Shown here: in pieces, positions 58,958 through 64,000 of the stretch
Position numbering within the stretch: the stretch's first letter is position 1
Layout: each line of letters begins with the position of its first letter
NCBI GenBank assembly: GCA_021229015.1
Contig: CM037777.1
Span: forward strand, 67,756,411-67,820,410
Direction: 5' to 3'
Source: Solen grandis
Lineage: Eukaryota > Mollusca > Bivalvia > Adapedonta > Solenidae
DNA: 64,000 nt
The notes under the pieces: generated by a model
Databases searched by the model: none
What the model saw: the letters and a program-made list of their open reading frames with translations, nothing else
What the model was told of the DNA's origin: nothing
Translations under genes and position numbers: made by a program

Positions 58958-60332
58958 AAACAAATGACGTCACGTGACGTCATATGACGTTTATTTTCAC
59001 ATAATTGTTAAGACACCCAGAGACCTACTAACTGACAAAATTTCAACTTTCTATCTCAAATAGGACAGTTTTTATAAGCATTTAAATATTGACGTCATTG
59101 GTTCGAATCTTGGATCCGCCATATATGCTTGGACTTTTCGAATTTTGAAAAACGGACACCGGTATACACAATAAGAACGTAATATACACATTCTGTGAAA
59201 ATTTGATGAAAATCGGTTCATAAACAATGGCTCTGGACCGCGTACAAACTTGTGTTGCATATTTCAAGTGTGACGTCATATGACGTCATAGGCTTCTGAA
59301 AATCTTTGAAATCGAAATTACAGCATCTGAAGCATGCGGCATTAATTTTTCATTGCCCTTCATAAATTTCAAGATATAGAAATAATCTTGTTAGAATTAG
59401 AAATTCATTATCATATAATGACGTCACGTGACGTCATATGACATTTATTTTCACAAAATGTTTAAGACTCCCAGAGACCTATATACTGACCCAATATCAT
59501 CTTTCTATCTCAAATAGGACCGATTTTATAAGAATTTGAAAATTTACGACCTTGGTTCGAATCTTGGAATCGCTATAGAACCTTGGACTTTTCGAATTTT
59601 GAAAAACGGACAACGGGATGCACAACTAGAACTTAATATACACATTCTGTGAAAATTTGATGAAAATCGGTTCATAAACAATGGCTGTAGACCGCGTACA
59701 AACTTTTGTTGCATATTTCCAGTGTGACGTCATATGACGTCATAGGCATATGAAAATCATAGAAATCAAAATTTCAGCGTTTGAAGCATGTGTCTTTAAA
59801 TTTTCATTGCCTTTCGACAATTTCAACATATAGAAATATTCTTGTTAATGTTAGAAATACATTATCATATAATGACGTCACGTGACGTCATATGACAAAT
59901 ATTTTCACAAAATTTTTAAAACTTCTAGAGACCTATATACTGACTAAATATCAACTTTCTTTCCTAAATAGGACAGATTTTATAAGCATTTAAAACTTTA
60001 CGACCTTGGTTCGAATCTTGGATTCGCTATAGAACCATGGACTTTTCGAATTTTGAAAAACGGACACCGGGATGCACAACTAGAACTTAATATACACAAT
60101 CTGTGAAAATTTGATGAAAATCGGTTCACAAACAATGGCTGTAGACCGCGTACAAACTTTTGTAGCATATTTCAAATGTGACGTCATATGACGTCATAGG
60201 CATATGAAAATCATAGAAATCAAAATTTCCTGACGTGGCTAATAAGTCATAAAAATTTCATCGTCCTAGGAGTATTGCAACATAGAAAAATAAGCGTTTA
60301 GTTAGGAAGAAAAAAAGAATAATAATAATAAT
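58958..60332 (+). mobile_element. Array element E11, headless, three diverged monomers
   Basis: Starts with the ATGACGTCACGTGACGTCAT palindrome (from 58964). Three ~450-bp monomers begin near 58964, 59418 and 59873, of the GGTTCGAATCTTGG / ACGGACACCGG type. 3' module 60216-60315. Confidence 0.85.
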
Positions 60333-63300
60333 AACTAGATGTCATTCGTGAAAACGAATGATAGGACTTTCTGCAAGCTATGTTAATGCAAAAAGGTGAG
60401 ATAGAAGTTTCATGTAATGACTCACCTCTGGTAGTATTTCATGTTCATGCTGAACAATTGACATTATATTCCGAAATTAGTGCAAATGATGAGAACTAAG
60501 TATTAGTCTGTGACGTAACATGATGTCATATGACGTCAGGACATGACTGCAAACTTGATTTTTAGTTTAAAGGTCCTATGTTCGAATCTTCCTTCAGCCA
60601 CAATACTTCGGTCTTTCGGAATTAAGGTTAGCTGACAAAATATTCACACCTTAGTTTCAAGATGTACCATCTGTGAAAATTTGAAGAAAATCTGATCATA
60701 AATGGCGGCTGTAGAGCGCAAACACCATTTTTCACTATTTTTAGCTCTGACGTCACGTGACGTCATAGGGTGCTGAAAATGCTTTTGCTCAAAAGCGCAT
60801 ACTTTACTGCAATAACTCTGAAATTTTCATTATTCTGAACAACTGGCATCATGTCGAAATCATTGCCCTAAAATGAAAATTAAGAAGTATGCTTATGACG
60901 TCACATGACGTCATTTGACGTCACGACTCAAAATATGTTAAGAAATTATGAAGAACTGCAAACTGTGTAAGTTCCAACTTTTATTTCATCCTGAAGCTCT
61001 TTAATCCTAAAATGAAAATTTCGGTCCTATGTTCGAATCTTATTTCAGCCACAGAACTTCGGTCTTTCGGAACTACGGTTAGCTGAAAGGATATGCACAC
61101 CTTAGTTTCAAGAAAATTCGACCATAAATTGCGGCTGTAGAGAGTGAAAACCATTTTTCACTATTTTTAGCCCTGACGTCACATGACGTCATAGGGTGCT
61201 GATGATGCTTTTGTTCAAAAGAGCATACATTACTTTCATAACTCTGAAATTTTCATTATTCTGAACAACTGGCATCATGTCGAAATCATTGAACTAAAAT
61301 AAATGTTAAGAAGTATGCTTATGACGTCACATTACGTCATATGACGTTAAGACTCAAAATAAATGTAGAAATTCTGCAGAACTGTAAACTGTGTAAGTTT
61401 CAACTTCCTATCTCATCCTGAAGCTCTTTAATCCTAAAATGAAATTTTCGGTCCTATGTTCGAATCTTATTTCAGCCACAGAACTTCGGTCTTTCGGAAT
61501 TTCGGTTAGCTGACAGGATATGCACACCTCAGTTTCAAGATATACCATATGTGAAAATTTGATGAAAATCCGACCATAAATGACGGCTGTAGAGCGCGAA
61601 CACTATTTATTACTATTTTTAGCTGTGACGTCAGGTGACGTCATAGGGTGCTTAGGATGCTTTTGTTCGAAAGCGCTTAATTTACTGTCATAACTCTGAA
61701 ATTTTCATTATTTTGAACAACTGGCATCATGTCGAAATCATTGCCCTAAAATGAAAATTAAGAAGTATGCTTATGACGTCATATGACGTCAGGACTCAAA
61801 ATATATGTAGAGATTCTGTAGAACTGCAAACTTTGTAAGTTTCAACTTTCTATCTCATTCTGAAGCTCTTTAATCCTAAAATGAAATTTTTGGTCCTATG
61901 TTCGAATCTTACTTCAGCCACAATACGGAATTGAGGTTAACTGACAAAATATTCACACCTAAGTTTCAAGATGTACCATCTGTAAAAATTTGAAGAAAAT
62001 CTGATCATAAATGGCGGCTGTAGAGCGCAAACACCATTTTTCACTATTTTTAGCTCTGACGTCACGTGACGTCATAGGGTGCTGAAAATGCTTTTGCTCA
62101 AAAGCGCATACTTTACTGCAATAACTCTGAAATTTTCATTATTCTGAACAATTGGCATCATGTCGAAATCATTGCCCCAAATTAAAAATAAGTGGTATGC
62201 TTATGACGTCCTCTGACGTCACGATTCAAAATATTTGTAGAAATAATGCAGAACTGCAAACTGTGTAAGTTTCAACTTTCTATCTCATCCTGAAGCTCTT
62301 CAATCCTAAAATGAAATTTTTGGTCCTATGTTCCACAGAACTTCGGTTTTTCGGAATTTCGGTAAGCTGGCAGGATATGTACACCTTAGTTTCAAGGTGT
62401 ACCATCTGTGAAAATTAGAAGAAAATCCGTCCATAAATGGCCGCTGTAGAGCGCGAACACCATTGTTCATAATTTAAAGCTCTGACGTCACATGACGTCA
62501 TAGGGTGCTGAAGATGCATTTGTTCAATAGAGCATACTTTACTGTCATAACTCTAAAATCTTCATTATTCTGAACAACTGGCATCATGTCGAAATCATTG
62601 CCCTAAAATGAAAATTAAGAAGTATGCTTATGACGTCACATGACGACATTTGACGTCACGACTCAAAATATATTAAGAAATTCTGCAGAACTGCAAACTG
62701 TGTAAGTTTCAACTTTCTATCTCATCCTGAAGCTCTTTAATGCTAATATGAAATTTCCGGTCCTATGTTCGAATCTTATTTCAGCCACAGAACTTCGGTT
62801 TTTCGGAATTTCGGTTAGCTGACAAGATATGCACACCTTAGTTTCAAGATGTACCATCTGTGAAAATTTGAAGAAAATCCGACCATAAATGGCGGCTGTA
62901 GAGCGTGAACACAATTTTTCACTATTTTTAGCTCTGACGTCATATGACGTCATAGGGTGCTGAAAATGCTTTTGTTCAAAAGCGCATACTTTACTCTCAT
63001 AACTCTGAAATATTCATAATTCTGAACAAATGGCATCATGTCAAAATCATTGCCCTAAAATAAAAATTAAGAAGTATGCTTATGACGTCACATAACGTCA
63101 TATGACGTCACGACTCAAAATATATGTAGAAATTCTGCAGAACTGCAAACTGTGTAAGTTTCAACTTCCTATCTCATCCTGAAGCTCTTTAATCCTAAAA
63201 TGAAATTTTCGGTCCTATGTTCGAATCTTATTTCAGCCACAGAACTTCGGTCTTTCGGAATTTCGGTTAGCTGACAGAATATGCACACCTTAGTTTCAAG

Positions 63301-63540
63301 ATGTACCATCTGTGAAAATTTGAAGACAACCCGACCATAAATGACGGCTGTAGAACGCGAACACCATTTTTCACTATTTTTAGCTGTGACGTCATGTGAC
63401 GTCATAGGCTGCTGATAATCATTGAAATCAAAATTTCCTCACGTGACTAATAACCCATAAAAATTTCATCGTCCTAGGACTATTGCAACATATTAAAATA
63501 AGCGTTTAGTTAGGAAGAAGAAAATAATAATAATAATAAA
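60333..63540 (+). mobile_element. Array element E12 (7 monomers)
   Basis: Head with GAAA loop. GTTCGAATC-type blocks near 60583, 61031, 61460, 61900, 62330 (partly deleted), 62767 and 63219. The monomers are more diverged from each other than in E8/E9, suggesting an older copy. 3' module 63423-63525. Confidence 0.88.
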
Positions 63541-64000
63541 AAGAATGACGTCACGTGACGTCATATAACGTTTATTTTCACATAATTGTTAGACATCCAG
63601 AGACCTACTAACTGACAAAATTTTACCTTTCTATCTCAAATAGGACAGTTTTTATAAGCATTTAAAAATTGACGTCTTTGGTTCGAATCTTGGATCCGCC
63701 ATAGATGCTTGGACTTTTCGAATTTTGAAAAACGGACACCGGAATACACAATAAGAACGTAATATACACATTCTGTGAAAATTTGATAACAATTGGCCCA
63801 TTAATAATGGATCTGGACCGTGTACAAACTTTCGTAGTCAATTTCAAATGTGACGTCATATGACGTCATAGGCATATGAAAATCATAGAAATCAAAATTT
63901 CAGCGTTTGAAGCATGTGTCATTAAATTTTCATTGCCCTTCGACAATTTCAACATATAGAAATATTCTTGTTAATATTAGAAATACATTATCATATAATG
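63541..64000 (+). mobile_element. Array element E13, headless, runs off the window
   Basis: (TAA)n, then the ATGACGTCACGTGACGTCAT palindrome (63545-63564) and one diverged monomer like that of E11. A second begins at the window end (AATAC ATTATCATATAATG). Confidence 0.85.

Noticed and set aside
36226..63405. About 20 minus-strand ORFs of ~60-105 codons (mostly starting MTSHDVTAKNSEKW) repeated through the array
   Set aside because: They exist because the monomers are recent copies of one sequence. Many copies have frame breaks, the ORF starts inside the TGACGTCA block, and diverged monomers lose it. A dN/dS test on all copies would be decisive; a ratio clearly below 1 would reopen the case.

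Overview
The window looks like repeat-rich nuclear DNA of a mollusc, most likely a bivalve. Three things point there: hairpin-ended, tandem-core elements of the 'pearl'/Helentron-associated type (5' AGCTCACCTGAGC..., 3' ...CTCAGGTGAGC + GGGCCATCTTGGCCC hairpin + CTCTTG); a tRNA-headed SINE with a molluscan-type central domain; and a RING-less double B-box (TRIM-like) gene with introns. The DNA is AT-rich. There is no rRNA, no intact tRNA, no CRISPR and no prokaryotic operon structure. All family names come from recalled features, because no search could be run.

Layout. 1-1070: a 157/149-bp satellite. 1551-1692: a 142-bp imperfect hairpin. 1750-2310: a degenerate minisatellite. 3020-15860: interspersed and nested hairpin-ended elements of three families (A, B, C), plus a pogo-like element with TA target duplication (6776-7554). 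Two B elements each carry another family nested inside them. 17030-17129: a 100-N scaffold gap inside a further copy. 17232-21049: two near-identical ~472-bp TIR elements in direct orientation flank a broken Mutator-like transposase gene. 22084-24010: a 5'-truncated, decayed non-LTR retrotransposon with RT, RNase H and CCHC parts. 25085-27831: the only convincing host gene, a two-B-box/coiled-coil exon followed by three copies of a phase 1-1 RING-like exon, of which only the last is intact. A SINE with 12-bp target duplications sits in the same intron region. 28229-28795: tandem tRNA-related repeats with a tRNA-Lys primer-binding-site-like motif. 29376-35705: diverged relatives of the array to the right, including a 1.7-kb segmental duplication.

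35838-64000 is one continuous ~28-kb array of at least 15 elements joined head to tail through (TAA)n. Most have a 5' head (AACTAGA + stem-loop + TAGG-X), 0-7 monomers of ~450 bp, and a shared ~100-bp 3' module ending in (TAA)n. Terminal hairpins made of the same X motif occur singly or stacked. Starts and hairpins in the first half of the array can be paired like brackets, as expected if each element inserted into the (TAA)n tract of an older one. Each ~450-bp monomer carries about five TGACGTCA palindromes spaced exactly 10 bp apart. This array is the strongest candidate for a little-described system in the window. It encodes no recognisable transposase, so it must be mobilised in trans.
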